Position numbers and translations under genes: made by a program | From: Pseudonocardia sp. DSM 110487 | GTDB taxonomy: Bacteria; Actinomycetota; Actinomycetes; Mycobacteriales; Pseudonocardiaceae | Assembly (NCBI RefSeq): GCF_019468565.1 | Contig: NZ_CP080521.1 | Span: 9,114,001 to 9,178,000, forward strand | Length of the DNA stretch: 64,000 nt | Direction of reading: 5' to 3' | In this document: one piece after another, positions 7,717 to 17,314 of the stretch | How the letters are laid out: each line of letters starts with the position of its first letter | Position numbering within the stretch: position 1 is the stretch's first letter | Notes under the pieces: generated by a model | Database searches by the model: none | What the model saw: only the letters and a program-made list of their open reading frames with translations | Told to the model about the DNA's origin: nothing

Positions 7717-9237
7717 CTATCGAGCCGAGTAGTTGGGCGCCTCGACCGTCATCGTGATGTCGTGCGGGTGGCTCTCCTTGAGCCCCGCCGCGGTGATCCG
7801 CACCAGCTGGGCGCGCTGGAGCTGCTCGATCGTCTGGGCGCCGGCGTAGCCCATGCCCGACCGCAGCCCGCCGACCAGCTGGTGCACCACCAGCGCGAGG
7901 GGCCCGCGGAACGGGATGCGGCCCTCGATGCCCTCCGGCACGAGCTTGTCCTCGCTGAGCACGTCGTCCTGGGCGTACCGGTCCTTCGAGTAGGACTTGG
8001 TGTCGCCGCGGGACCGCATGGCACCGAGCGAGCCCATGCCGCGGTAGACCTTGAACTGCTTGCCCCCGACGAGGATCACCTCACCCGGCGACTCGGCCGT
8101 GCCCGCGAGCAGGCTCCCGAGCATCACGGTGGACGCCCCGGCCACGATCGCCTTGGTGATGTCGCCGGAGTACTGGATGCCGCCGTCGCCGATCACCGGC
8201 ACGCCGGCGGCCGCGCACGCCTGCGCCGCCTCGTAGATCGCTGTGATCTGCGGCGCACCGACGCCTGCCACCACGCGGGTGGTGCAGATCGAGCCAGGGC
8301 CGACGCCGACCTTGACGGCGTCGGCGCCCGCCTCGACGAGAGCTGCGGCGCCCGCGCGGGTGGCGACGTTGCCGCCGACCACGTCGACGTTGTGGCCGAC
8401 CTCTGCCTTGAGCTTGGCGACGGTCTCCAGCACGCGCCGCGAGTGGCCGTGGGCGGTGTCGACGATCAGCACGTCGACCCCGGCGTCGACCAGGTTCATC
8501 GCGCGCGCGTACCCCTCGTCCCCGACGCCGACCGCGGCCGCGACCACGAGCCGGCCGTCCGGGTCCTTCGTGGCGAGCGGGTACTTCTCCGTCTTGTTGA
8601 AGTCCTTGATCGTGATGAGGCCGCGCAGGATCCCGTCACCGTCGATGATCGGCAGCTTCTCCAGCTTGTGGCGGCGCAGCAGCCCGAGCGCGGCCTCCGC
8701 GGTGACTCCGACCCGCGCGGTGATCAGCGGGGCGTGCGTCATGACCTCGTGCACCGGCCGGGAGTGGTCCATCTCGAACCGCATGTCCCGGTTGGTGATG
8801 ATCCCGACGAGGCGTCCGCCCGCGTCGGTGACCGGCACCCCGGAGATCCGGAACTTGGCGCACAGCGCGTCGACGTCGGCCAGCGTGTCGTCCGGCGAGC
8901 ACGTGACCGGGTCGGTGACCATCCCGGCCTCCGACCGCTTCACGACCTCGACCTGTGCTGCCTGCTCCTCCGGTGACAGGTTGCGGTGCAGTACTCCCAA
9001 TCCGCCTGCCCTTGCCATCGCGATCGCCATCCGGGACTCGGTGACGGTGTCCATCGGGGAGGACACGATCGGCACCTTCAGCCGGACGCGGCGGGTGACC
9101 TGTGTGCTCGTGTCTGCCGCGCTCGGCACGACGTCGGACTCTGCGGGCAGCAGCAACACATCGTCGAACGTCAGGCCCAGCATCGCGAACTTGGGGGCCA
9201 GTTCCTGGCTCGCGGCCTCGGTCGTCATCGCCACCAT
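7717..9237 (-). CDS. guaB: IMP dehydrogenase
   Basis: A cytoplasmic enzyme of about 506 residues that oxidises IMP to XMP with NAD, the committed step to GMP. The N-terminal barrel segment FDDVLLLPAESDVVPS is followed by a CBS domain pair (about 105-220: EAGMVTDPVTC, EVMTHAPLITA) and then the catalytic barrel with VKVGVGPGSICTTRVVAGVG (active-site Cys) and PVIGDGGIQYSGDITKAI. The flap region has the usual RGMGSLGAM and IEGRIPFRG. Two in-frame ATGs (9237 and 9228) are possible starts. It lies 22 bp upstream of guaB3 on the same strand. Confidence 0.97.
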   Translation of the reverse strand: MVAMTTEAASQELAPKFAMLGLTFDDVLLLPAESDVVPSAADTSTQVTRRVRLKVPIVSSPMDTVTESRMAIAMARAGGLGVLHRNLSPEEQAAQVEVVKRSEAGMVTDPVTCSPDDTLADVDALCAKFRISGVPVTDAGGRLVGIITNRDMRFEMDHSRPVHEVMTHAPLITARVGVTAEAALGLLRRHKLEKLPIIDGDGILRGLITIKDFNKTEKYPLATKDPDGRLVVAAAVGVGDEGYARAMNLVDAGVDVLIVDTAHGHSRRVLETVAKLKAEVGHNVDVVGGNVATRAGAAALVEAGADAVKVGVGPGSICTTRVVAGVGAPQITAIYEAAQACAAAGVPVIGDGGIQYSGDITKAIVAGASTVMLGSLLAGTAESPGEVILVGGKQFKVYRGMGSLGAMRSRGDTKSYSKDRYAQDDVLSEDKLVPEGIEGRIPFRGPLALVVHQLVGGLRSGMGYAGAQTIEQLQRAQLVRITAAGLKESHPHDITMTVEAPNYSAR

Positions 9238-9398
9238 CCCGTCTCGCCTAATGACCCCGTCCGTCCATCGTATCTGCGGGTGTCGGGCCGATCACGAGGG
9301 TCGTACGAGGCCTTTGCCCGCGCCTGATCATCCGCTGGCAGCGGCGCGGGCCCGTGTGGTCGGCCCGGCGGGTCTCACGTGCGAGTATCGTGAGGTTC

Positions 9399-9776
9399 GT
9401 GTCACGTGATGCGCTGCCACCGGACCCGTTCGCCGGAGATCCGCACGACCCCGCGCTGTCGCTCGATGGCCCGGAGACCGTCGAGCAGGACTCGCTGAGC
9501 GAGGCCGAGCGCGACGAAGTGGTGGCCGACCTCGCCGATCTCGCCGTTTACCAGGCACTCCTCGAGGCCCGTGGAGTGCGCGGCATCGTCGTCGACTGCG
9601 GCGACTGCGGCGAGCAGCACTTCCACGAGTGGAGCCTGCTGCGCTCCAGCCTCCAGCAGCTGCTCGACGAGGGTCAGATGCGTCCCCACGAGCCGGCCTT
9701 CGACCCCGACCCCACCAACTACGTCACATGGGAGTACTGCCGCGGCTACGCCGACGCGGTGCTCTCCGACTCCTGA
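9399..9776 (+). CDS. DUF5319 family conserved actinobacterial protein
   Basis: A small acidic protein of about 125 residues matching the conserved gene next to guaB in actinobacteria (Rv3412 position in M. tuberculosis). It starts PPDPFAGDPHDPA and carries a CGDCGEQH motif with paired cysteines and a histidine (about residue 70), suggesting metal binding, followed by LLRSSLQQLLDEG and a C-terminal YVTWEYCRGYADAVL. The GTG at 9399 gives MSRDALPPDP; a GTG at 9390 is an alternative. It is divergent from guaB and ends just before a strong bidirectional hairpin. Function unknown. Confidence 0.85.
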   Translation: MSRDALPPDPFAGDPHDPALSLDGPETVEQDSLSEAERDEVVADLADLAVYQALLEARGVRGIVVDCGDCGEQHFHEWSLLRSSLQQLLDEGQMRPHEPAFDPDPTNYVTWEYCRGYADAVLSDS

Positions 9777-9790
9777 CGGCACCGACCACT

Positions 9791-9833
9791 ACGACGAAGC
9801 CCCCGATCTCCACCGGATCGGGGGCTTCGTCGT
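9791..9833. terminator. Bidirectional terminator hairpin
   Basis: A perfect 18-bp inverted repeat (ACGACGAAGCCCCCGATC) around a seven-base loop. It sits between the convergent DUF5319 gene and rsdA, nine bases from the rsdA stop. Confidence 0.88.
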
Positions 9834-9841
9834 GTTCGAGA

Positions 9842-11005
9842 TCAGTTGCTGGTGGGGGGAGGTTCCTCGCCGTCCGCGCTCGGGCCACCGGTATCAGGTG
9901 CCTCACCATCGCCCTCGTCGTTCTGTGGCGGTGGCGGTGACGTGGTGGGGTCGGGCTTGCCCTCCGAGGTGGCAGGCGGGTTGCCGGTCGGCTCGTCCGG
10001 CCTGCCTTCGCCGTTCCCGTTGCCGGGCGCCTGGGTGGGCCGGCTGGTGGGCGCCGAGCTGGGGTCCTCCGGGGCGACCGCTGCCCGCCGCGGGTCGGCG
10101 GTGGGGCGGGTGGTGGGCGCGCCGGTGTTCTCGTCGGGCGTGCTGGCGACCTCGGGCCCCGGCTGTCCCTCACCCGTGGCCGACGACGGGTCCGACTCTT
10201 CGGTGGTGGTCGTGGCGTCCTCGGACTCCGACGGCCGCGACTCCCGCACGCTCTCCGGCACCCGCCGGGACGGCTGCGTGGCGAGCGGCGACGCCGGGTT
10301 CACCTTCGTGCCCTCCGGGGTCTCGGCCGCCTTCGCCTGGAGGAAGTCCTGTGCCTCCGCCAGCTCGTCCTGCCCCTCCTGGGGACGCACGACCTGGAGG
10401 TCCTTCTCGGCGTGCGCGAGCTCCTGCGCGGCGAGCACCGGCTGCCCCGACGCGAGCGCGTCCTTGGCGTTCTCGATCCGCTCCTCGACGCGGGTGGCCG
10501 CCTCCACCGATTCGGCCCGCTCGCTGTAGAGCACCTTCGAGATGCCCCACAGTGCGTCGTCCGGCCGGGCATTGTAGGAGGTGACCGACACCCCACCGAT
10601 CGCGAGCACGAGGAAGGCAGCGGCCGCCGCGACCGGCACCAGGTGCCGGGTGCGCCCGGACGGTGGGCGCGCGGCGAGCACCGTGGACACGGCCGTGTCG
10701 ACGTCGACGAGCTCAGGGATCGGATCGCCGTCCACGTCCGCTTTCCACGCGGCGAGGATCGCGGCGACCCGATCGTCGGCGTCGTAGCCGCCCACGCCGG
10801 GGGCCGACACGGACATTCCGGCGGCGAGCGCGTTGATGAGCTCGTCGTCGGCCTGCACCGCGACCAGGTCGACCGGCTCGGCGAGCTCGCCGAAGGCGAC
10901 GGGCTGTGCCTGCATGTCAGAGGGCTTCGACCCGTTGGTGCCGTTGTGGCCCCCGTTGTGGTCGTTGCGGCCGCCGCCAAAGGGGTGGCGCGTGTCGTCG
11001 GGCAC
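9842..11005 (-). CDS. rsdA: Anti-sigma-D factor RsdA
   Basis: A 387-residue single-pass membrane protein predicted to hold SigD inactive. The cytoplasmic N-terminal region has the sigma-binding stretch PVDLVAVQADDELINALAAG and DDRVAAILAAWKADVDGDPI typical of actinobacterial RsdA. A transmembrane helix follows at about 123-143 (LVPVAAAAAFLVLAIGGVSV). The extracytoplasmic part has a helical segment (about 155-230) and a long Pro/Thr/Ser/Glu-rich disordered tail. Its GTG start directly follows the sigD stop, so the pair is an operon. In M. tuberculosis the homologue (Rv3413c) is degraded by ClpXP after proteolysis; that is family knowledge, not visible here. Confidence 0.93.
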   Translation of the reverse strand: MPDDTRHPFGGGRNDHNGGHNGTNGSKPSDMQAQPVAFGELAEPVDLVAVQADDELINALAAGMSVSAPGVGGYDADDRVAAILAAWKADVDGDPIPELVDVDTAVSTVLAARPPSGRTRHLVPVAAAAAFLVLAIGGVSVTSYNARPDDALWGISKVLYSERAESVEAATRVEERIENAKDALASGQPVLAAQELAHAEKDLQVVRPQEGQDELAEAQDFLQAKAAETPEGTKVNPASPLATQPSRRVPESVRESRPSESEDATTTTEESDPSSATGEGQPGPEVASTPDENTGAPTTRPTADPRRAAVAPEDPSSAPTSRPTQAPGNGNGEGRPDEPTGNPPATSEGKPDPTTSPPPPQNDEGDGEAPDTGGPSADGEEPPPTSN

Positions 11006-11578
11006 TCAGACCACCTCCTCCTCGGGCATCGACTTCCGCAGGCGCGCGAGCGCCCTGTGCTGTGCCACCCGGACCGCTCCCGGGGTGGAACCGACGGCCT
11101 CCGCCGTCTCCTCGGCCGACAGACCGACGACCACGCGCAGCACGAGGATCTCCCGCTGCTTGTCGGGGAGCGTGTCGAGCAGCTTGCCCATCTCGCTCGA
11201 CAGTTCGATTCGAAGCGCGCGCTGTTCGGGTCCATCGGCCGACTCGACCGCGTCCGGGATGTCCGCAACCGGCTCCGACTTGTTCCGGGTGGCCGCCCGG
11301 TGTGCGTCGATCACCTTGTGGGAGGCGATCCCGTACACGAACGCAAGGAACGGGCGTCCCTGCACGCGGTATCCGGGCAAGGCCGTGAGCACGGCCAAAC
11401 ACACCTCCTGTGCAACGTCGTCGGCGGAGACCGACGACCTGTCCACTCGACCCAGACGTGCCCGGCAGTAGCGCACGACCATGGGCCGGATGAGCGCAAT
11501 CAGTGTCCCGACTGCCTGGTGGTCGCCCGTCATGGCACGGGCCACCAGTTCGTCGGGTACGTCTGTCTGCTCACTCAT
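11006..11578 (-). CDS. sigD: ECF-type RNA polymerase sigma factor SigD
   Basis: A 190-residue sigma-70 family factor. Region 2 (about 15-90) includes VRYCRARLGR, DVAQEVCLAVLTALPGY and the core-binding PFLAFVYGIASHKVIDAHRA. Region 4 (about 130-185) has LPDKQREILVLRVVVGLSAEETAEAVGSTPGAVRVAQHRAL. It is immediately followed by its antagonist rsdA. Context (guaB cluster on one side, groEL cluster on the other) is the same as sigD of M. tuberculosis (Rv3414c), so orthology is well supported. Confidence 0.95.
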   Translation of the reverse strand: MSEQTDVPDELVARAMTGDHQAVGTLIALIRPMVVRYCRARLGRVDRSSVSADDVAQEVCLAVLTALPGYRVQGRPFLAFVYGIASHKVIDAHRAATRNKSEPVADIPDAVESADGPEQRALRIELSSEMGKLLDTLPDKQREILVLRVVVGLSAEETAEAVGSTPGAVRVAQHRALARLRKSMPEEEVV

Positions 11579-11990
11579 CGCGGACCGTGGTACGCGCGTT
11601 ACGGAACATCTTCGGCATCATCCGTTCGTGAGGCTGACCACGGAGAGTGTTCAACCGTGCCTCATTACGGACCACCGTAGCGAAGCCGCTCGGCGGACCG
11701 GGATGGGCTACTTCGTCTGTTGAGGTAGACGCACGATGGAGGCTCTGGGTTGCCGAATCCGGACGATTACCACCCGATCGGGTGCTCAAGCCGCCGCGGG
11801 GAGGCGACACCGCGGGGGACGGAAGCGTGTCGTCGCGCACAGCGATCGACGGGCAGCGTGGTGCGGAGGAGTGGCTCGGGAGGGCAACCGGAGTGCAGCG
11901 ACGGCGATCCGGCGGAGACGATCGAGCAGAGAGCGCGAGCGGGAGCGGCGCCTCAGGGCGCCGCTCCCCGCGCTCGTCGTCCCTCTCTCG
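11579..11990. other. Spacer upstream of sigD, no gene seen
   Basis: About 410 bases between sigD and the BldM-like gene, both on the minus strand. Open frames here have no recognisable domain and poor codon use. The stretch must carry the sigD promoter and the terminator of the upstream gene, but I could not pick out a confident site. Confidence 0.5.
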
Positions 11991-12587
11991 TCAGGAGACG
12001 AGACCCCTGCGGAAGCCATGGGCGACGGCCTGGGCCCGGTCACGCACGCCGAGCTTGCGGAACAGCCGCCGGGCGTGGGTCTTGACCGTGTCCTCCGACA
12101 GGTAGAGCTCGCGGCCGATCTGGCCGTTGCTCTTGCCCTGGCTCATGCCGCGCAGCACCTGGAGCTCGCGCTCGGTGAGCTGCACGCCAGGGTCCGTCGG
12201 TGCACGGGGCGTCGGCACGGCCGTGCTCGCCAGCGTGTGCGCGAGCGCGGCGACCAGCTCGGGGCGCGACGCGTCCCAACGCAGGTAGCCGCGCGCACCA
12301 CCGGCGATCGCGGCAGCGATGCTGCCCGCGTCGTCGGGGGCGCCGAAGACGATGACGTTGGCTTGCGGATGGGCGGCGACAAGCCGCCGCGTGGCTTCGA
12401 CCCCAGTGGGCACCGCACGCTGGGTACCGACCAGAACCACGTCGACCGGCTGGCGGGAGAACCTCGCCAGCAACTCGTCCCCGTGCGCAACGCAATCGAT
12501 CCGGTGCACCCCCGGCACCGCGGACATCACGCGGGTCAGGCCTTCGCGGACGCTGCGACGATCGTCGCAGATGAGTACCGTCGTCAC
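11991..12587 (-). CDS. BldM-like atypical response regulator with degenerate receiver
   Basis: A DNA-binding regulator of about 198 residues. The C-terminal LuxR helix-turn-helix (LTERELQVLRGMSQGKSNGQIGRELYLSEDTVKTHARRLFRKLG) closely resembles Streptomyces BldM, a developmental orphan response regulator. The receiver keeps the acidic pair in VLICDDRRSVREGLTR, but the phospho-acceptor position reads VVLVGTQRA with Gly where Asp is expected, and the conserved Lys region reads YLRWDAS. Normal phosphorylation is therefore unlikely. No kinase is adjacent. The GTG start at 12587 follows GGAAGGA. It sits at the whiB3 position between sigD and groEL of mycobacteria. Ligand control or constitutive dimerisation is inference. 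Confidence 0.88.
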   Translation of the reverse strand: MTTVLICDDRRSVREGLTRVMSAVPGVHRIDCVAHGDELLARFSRQPVDVVLVGTQRAVPTGVEATRRLVAAHPQANVIVFGAPDDAGSIAAAIAGGARGYLRWDASRPELVAALAHTLASTAVPTPRAPTDPGVQLTERELQVLRGMSQGKSNGQIGRELYLSEDTVKTHARRLFRKLGVRDRAQAVAHGFRRGLVS

Positions 12588-12752
12588 GACGATTCCTTCC
12601 TGCAGCTTCCTGCAGCCGGGTGATGTGTCACCCCCCTCATCGGCGGGTGACCAGCTCACCTTGACACGATCAGGGCGGTTTGTGCCCTCCATTCGGGAGT
12701 GTTGCGCCAAGTGGCACTCGTCATGTGGGTGACGTAGGACCGAACGGAGTAG

Positions 12753-13694
12753 CTAGGTTACCGGCAGCTGAGCAAGGTGGCCCGGACCCTCCCTCATCAG
12801 GCGCCTCCCAACCGGGTCACATCGGCCCAGGATGACGCTCACCGTGGCCGTTCCGGCGTGTCGTCGGCGTGGCGCGTCGCTCGGCAGGCCGTTTGCCGAC
12901 CGCTGCGCCGTTCGGGCGGCGGCGTCGTTTGCTGTCGAGACTCCGTTCGGGGCCTGTTCGAGCACATCCGCCGCGGCGTACCGGGCGGGCCAGACGAGGG
13001 GTAGCAGCCCGGCCCGATCGGCGGCGTCGCCCGCCGAGTCGAGCTCGGCGAGCAACTCGCCGGTTCCGCCGCCCGCAACCGCGCGCGCGACGGCGTGGAC
13101 GATCCGCGACTTCAGCTCGTGCCGCAGCGATCCGCGGGCCTGCGCGAGCTCGAGCGCCTCCCGGGCGGGCGCAACCGCCGCCGTTGCGTCGCCGCGCAGC
13201 AGCGCGAGCTCCGCGCGTACCCAGCCGAGCCGGACCGCCGGACGCCATGCAGGGTGGCCGCGCATCGCATCGGCCGCGGTGTCGAGCAGCCGCTGCGCCT
13301 GGCCCACCGCACCGGTCCCGACCGCATCAGCGGCCAGCCCCACCAGCGCATCGACGCGCGCGGCGAGCGCGTCCGTCCCCTCGGCGTCGGGCGGCTCGGG
13401 CGGCGCCGCTGCCGCGCGCCGCAGCCCGACGGCGTCGAGCCTGCGGGCCGCGGCGTGCCCACCGAGCTGCCGGCGATGAGACGCGAGCGTGACGGCGGCG
13501 TGCGCCGCGACCGCGGGTGACACCCCGGGCGCGGCCAGCAGGTCGTCGAGGACGGCGGCGGCCGCCGCGTACCGGCCCTGGCCGCCGAGGGCGACCGCCA
13601 CCAGCCACCGGTCGAGGTCCGGCATGCCCGGACGCACGCGCACGGCAGCGCCGGGGTGGGCGCCGAACGCGGCGGCACGGAGCACGTGGTTCAC
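12753..13694 (-). CDS. Conserved helical-repeat protein near groEL (Rv3415c-like)
   Basis: A protein of about 313 residues, almost wholly alpha-helical and Ala/Arg/Leu rich, with TPR-like helix pairs (for example YAAAAAVLDDLLAAPGVSPAVAAHAAVTLASHRR and QAQRLLDTAADAMRG). A conserved gene in the same place in M. tuberculosis (Rv3415c) supports it as real. The start is uncertain: GTG at 13694 (VNHVLRAAAFGAHPG), GTG at 13685 or TTG at 13712. The last 60 residues are low in pattern and may be poorly conserved. Function unknown; helical repeats suggest protein binding. Confidence 0.75.
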   Translation of the reverse strand: MNHVLRAAAFGAHPGAAVRVRPGMPDLDRWLVAVALGGQGRYAAAAAVLDDLLAAPGVSPAVAAHAAVTLASHRRQLGGHAAARRLDAVGLRRAAAAPPEPPDAEGTDALAARVDALVGLAADAVGTGAVGQAQRLLDTAADAMRGHPAWRPAVRLGWVRAELALLRGDATAAVAPAREALELAQARGSLRHELKSRIVHAVARAVAGGGTGELLAELDSAGDAADRAGLLPLVWPARYAAADVLEQAPNGVSTANDAAARTAQRSANGLPSDAPRRRHAGTATVSVILGRCDPVGRRLMREGPGHLAQLPVT

Positions 13695-13727
13695 ACGAGG
13701 ACCGCGTCGCAAGCCGGCCCTATACCG

Positions 13728-13774
13728 ACGAACGGCCCTCCCGTCGGATGGGTACCGACAGGAGGGCCGTTCGT
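13728..13774. terminator. Hairpin downstream of groEL
   Basis: A 14-bp perfect inverted repeat (ACGAACGGCCCTCC) around a 19-base spacer that itself contains a GTCGG/CCGAC pair, giving a long stem. It lies between the groEL stop and the next minus-strand gene and shares the CCGACGAACG core with the hairpin at 21060-21102. Confidence 0.75.
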
Positions 13775-13780
13775 AGGGGT

Positions 13781-13830
13781 GGTGGTCTCGATACGGGCCG
13801 GCGCCGGGGCGCCGGCCCTACTCGACCACC
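13781..13830. repeat. REP-like palindrome, GGTCGAGTAG family
   Basis: An imperfect palindrome: GGTGGTCTCGATACGGGCC faces GGCCCTACTCGACCACC, with a GCGCC core. The arm CCTACTCGACCACC recurs at 42087-42103 and 42119-42134 between other convergent or terminal genes, so it is a dispersed short repeat, likely acting also as a terminator. Confidence 0.7.
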
Positions 13831-13839
13831 GTGAGGGGC

Positions 13840-15462
<1,623 letters not shown>

Positions 15463-15494
15463 GCCTGCCTCTCTCTTCAGCTCTCAGCCGAACA

Positions 15495-15545
15495 CGCCGC
15501 CGCCCCGGCGGCCCGCTCGGTCGAGGGACCACCGGGGCGGCGGCG
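15495..15545. promoter_or_regulatory. Intercistronic hairpin between groES and groEL
   Basis: A perfect 14-bp inverted repeat (CGCCGCCGCCCCGG) with a 23-base loop lies after the groES stop and before the groEL start. It may uncouple the expression of the two genes by partial termination, RNA processing or stabilisation. Confidence 0.65.
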
Positions 15546-15560
15546 ACACGGAGTGGTGGA

Positions 15561-15851
15561 TCAGTTGACGACCGCGAGCACGTCGCGGGCGGAGAGGATG
15601 AGGTACTCCTCGCCGTTGTACTTGACCTCGGTGCCGCCGTACTTCGAGTAGATGACGACGTCGCCGACGCTCACGTCGAGCGGGACGCGGTTGCCGTTGT
15701 CGTCGATGCGACCCGGTCCGACCGCGAGGACCTTGCCCTCCTGGGGCTTCTCCTTGGCCGTGTCCGGGATGACGATGCCGGACGCGGTGGTGGTCTCGGC
15801 CTCGCTGGCCTGGACGACGATCTTGTCCTCGAGCGGCTTGATGTTCGCCAC
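15561..15851 (-). CDS. groES: Co-chaperonin GroES
   Basis: A 96-residue GroES subunit that caps the GroEL ring. It has the usual start KPLEDKIVVQASEAETTTASGIVIPDTAKEKPQEGKV interrupted only by family-typical changes, the mobile loop at about residues 18-34, and the conserved end YLILSARDVLAVVN. It is the first gene of the groESL operon; a CIRCE element lies 108 bp upstream. Confidence 0.97.
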   Translation of the reverse strand: MANIKPLEDKIVVQASEAETTTASGIVIPDTAKEKPQEGKVLAVGPGRIDDNGNRVPLDVSVGDVVIYSKYGGTEVKYNGEEYLILSARDVLAVVN

Positions 15852-15958
15852 TTGATGACCTCCCCTTCCTGGGGTGCATGCACTCGCTGAATGGGTTCTG
15901 GTGGACAGCGCGCGGGCGCCCCGTCGTCGCGGGTGCCGGAGCGTCCGGGCCGTTCCGC

Positions 15959-15983
15959 TGGCACTCTACCCATGAGAGTGCCA
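15959..15983 (-). promoter_or_regulatory. CIRCE operator (HrcA site) upstream of groESL
   Basis: TGGCACTC and GAGTGCCA are separated by exactly nine bases (TACCCATGA), the spacing of the CIRCE heat-shock operator bound by HrcA. It lies in the divergent region between groES and the aldo/keto reductase gene. Confidence 0.9.
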
Positions 15984-16048
15984 ACGCTCAACGCCGACAC
16001 CCTTGCCGCGTCTGCGCTCCGTCGCCGCTGCTCGTAGGCTTGCCGACC

Positions 16049-16981
16049 ATGGTGAAGATCGGCTCGAGCGACCTCGACGTCACCCGGCTGTGCCTCGGCG
16101 GCAACGTCTTCGGCTGGACGGCCGACCGCGATACGTCCTTCGCCGTGCTCGATGCGTACGTCGCCGCCGGCGGGAACTTCGTCGACACCGCCGACTCCTA
16201 CTTCTGGCGCGCGCCGGGCAACTCCGGCGGCGAGTCCGAGGCGCTCATCGGGGAGTGGATGGACTCCCGCGGCAACCGCGACGCGGTTGTCGTCGCCACG
16301 AAGGTGGGTTCGTGGCCGGAGCGCAAGGGGCTGTCCGCGAAGAACATCGCCGAGGCGGTCGAGGACTCGCTCCGACGGCTGCGCACCGACTACATCGACC
16401 TCTACTACGCGCACCGCGACGACCCCGACACCGCGCAGGAGGAGACCGCCGACGCGTTCGACGCGCTCGTGCGAGCCGGCAAGGTGCGCGCGATCGGTGC
16501 CTCCAACTTCACGACGGAGCGCCTCCGGTCGGCGCTGGAGATCTCCGCACGGGACGGCCTCGCCTCCTACGTGGCGCTACAGCCGCACTACAACCTCATG
16601 GAACGCGCGGAGTACGAGAACGCGCTCGCTCCGCTCGTCGAGAGCGAGGGCCTCGCCTGCATGCCGTACTACGCGCTCGCGAAGGGCTTCCTCACCGGCA
16701 AGTACCGGCCCGACACCCCGGTCGAGAGCCAGCGCTCCGAGGGAGCGCTCGCCTACCTCGACGACCGCGGCCGCGCGGTGCTCGCCGTGCTGGACGAGAT
16801 CGCGGCCGGCCACCGGGTCCCCGTTCCGGCCGTCGCGCTCGCCTGGCTCGCCGGCCAGCCCACCGTCACCGCGCCGATTGCGAGCGCCCGTACCCCCGAG
16901 CAGCTGGACGCGCTGCTGCCGATGCTGGGCCTGCGGCTCACGGACGATGAGCTACGACTGCTCGCCCACGTCTCGGCGTAG
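16049..16981 (+). CDS. Aldo/keto reductase
   Basis: A 310-residue NADPH-dependent oxidoreductase of the aldo/keto reductase superfamily, cytoplasmic. The tetrad is visible: Asp and Tyr in NFVDTADSYFW, Lys in VVVATKVGSW and His in IDLYYAHRDDPDT. Cofactor-binding parts include IGASNFTTERL, LQPHYNLMER and, near the C-terminus, TAPIASARTPEQLD. The ATG at 16049 gives the usual short N-terminal strand MVKIGSSDLDVTRLCLGGNVFGW. The substrate is not predictable; the subgroup resembles YajO/potassium-channel-beta-like reductases. Its 3' end overlaps a decayed transporter fragment on the other strand by about 44 bp. Confidence 0.92.
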   Translation: MVKIGSSDLDVTRLCLGGNVFGWTADRDTSFAVLDAYVAAGGNFVDTADSYFWRAPGNSGGESEALIGEWMDSRGNRDAVVVATKVGSWPERKGLSAKNIAEAVEDSLRRLRTDYIDLYYAHRDDPDTAQEETADAFDALVRAGKVRAIGASNFTTERLRSALEISARDGLASYVALQPHYNLMERAEYENALAPLVESEGLACMPYYALAKGFLTGKYRPDTPVESQRSEGALAYLDDRGRAVLAVLDEIAAGHRVPVPAVALAWLAGQPTVTAPIASARTPEQLDALLPMLGLRLTDDELRLLAHVSA

Positions 16982-17195
16982 TGTCCCGACGCTCTGTGGA
17001 GCGCGTCGCTCGCTGCACCACTGCCACGCCCGCGAGCGTGATGGCCAGGCCGGCCAACGTCTGCGGCTCCAGCGGCTGCCCGAGTACCGGAACGGCGAGT
17101 ACTGCAGTCACCGGCGGAACGAGGTAGAGCAGCCCGCTGACCGCCGCCGCCGTGCCCCTGCGCAGCAGCACGAAGAGCAGCACGAAGCCGACGCT
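16938..17195 (-). pseudogene. C-terminal remnant of an EamA-family transporter
   Basis: About 85 codons encode the last two helices of an EamA/DMT-superfamily transporter (VGFVLLFVLLRRG, then VSGLLYLVPPVTAVLAVPVLGQPL and LAGLAITLAGVAVVQRA). Upstream of about 17195 the match ends abruptly and the same frame turns into unrelated sequence, so roughly the first three quarters of the gene are missing. The breakpoint is next to the sortase gene, suggesting that a deletion or insertion truncated the transporter. Confidence 0.75.
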
Positions 17196-17314
17196 AGTTC
17201 GCGGAGCTGACCGTCCTCGACCCGACCGGCTGACGGGCTCGCACACCGACTCCGTGCCCACATCAACCGAGGTCGGTGTGGACGCGGAAGTCGATGTGCG
17301 AGCGGCCACCGCCG

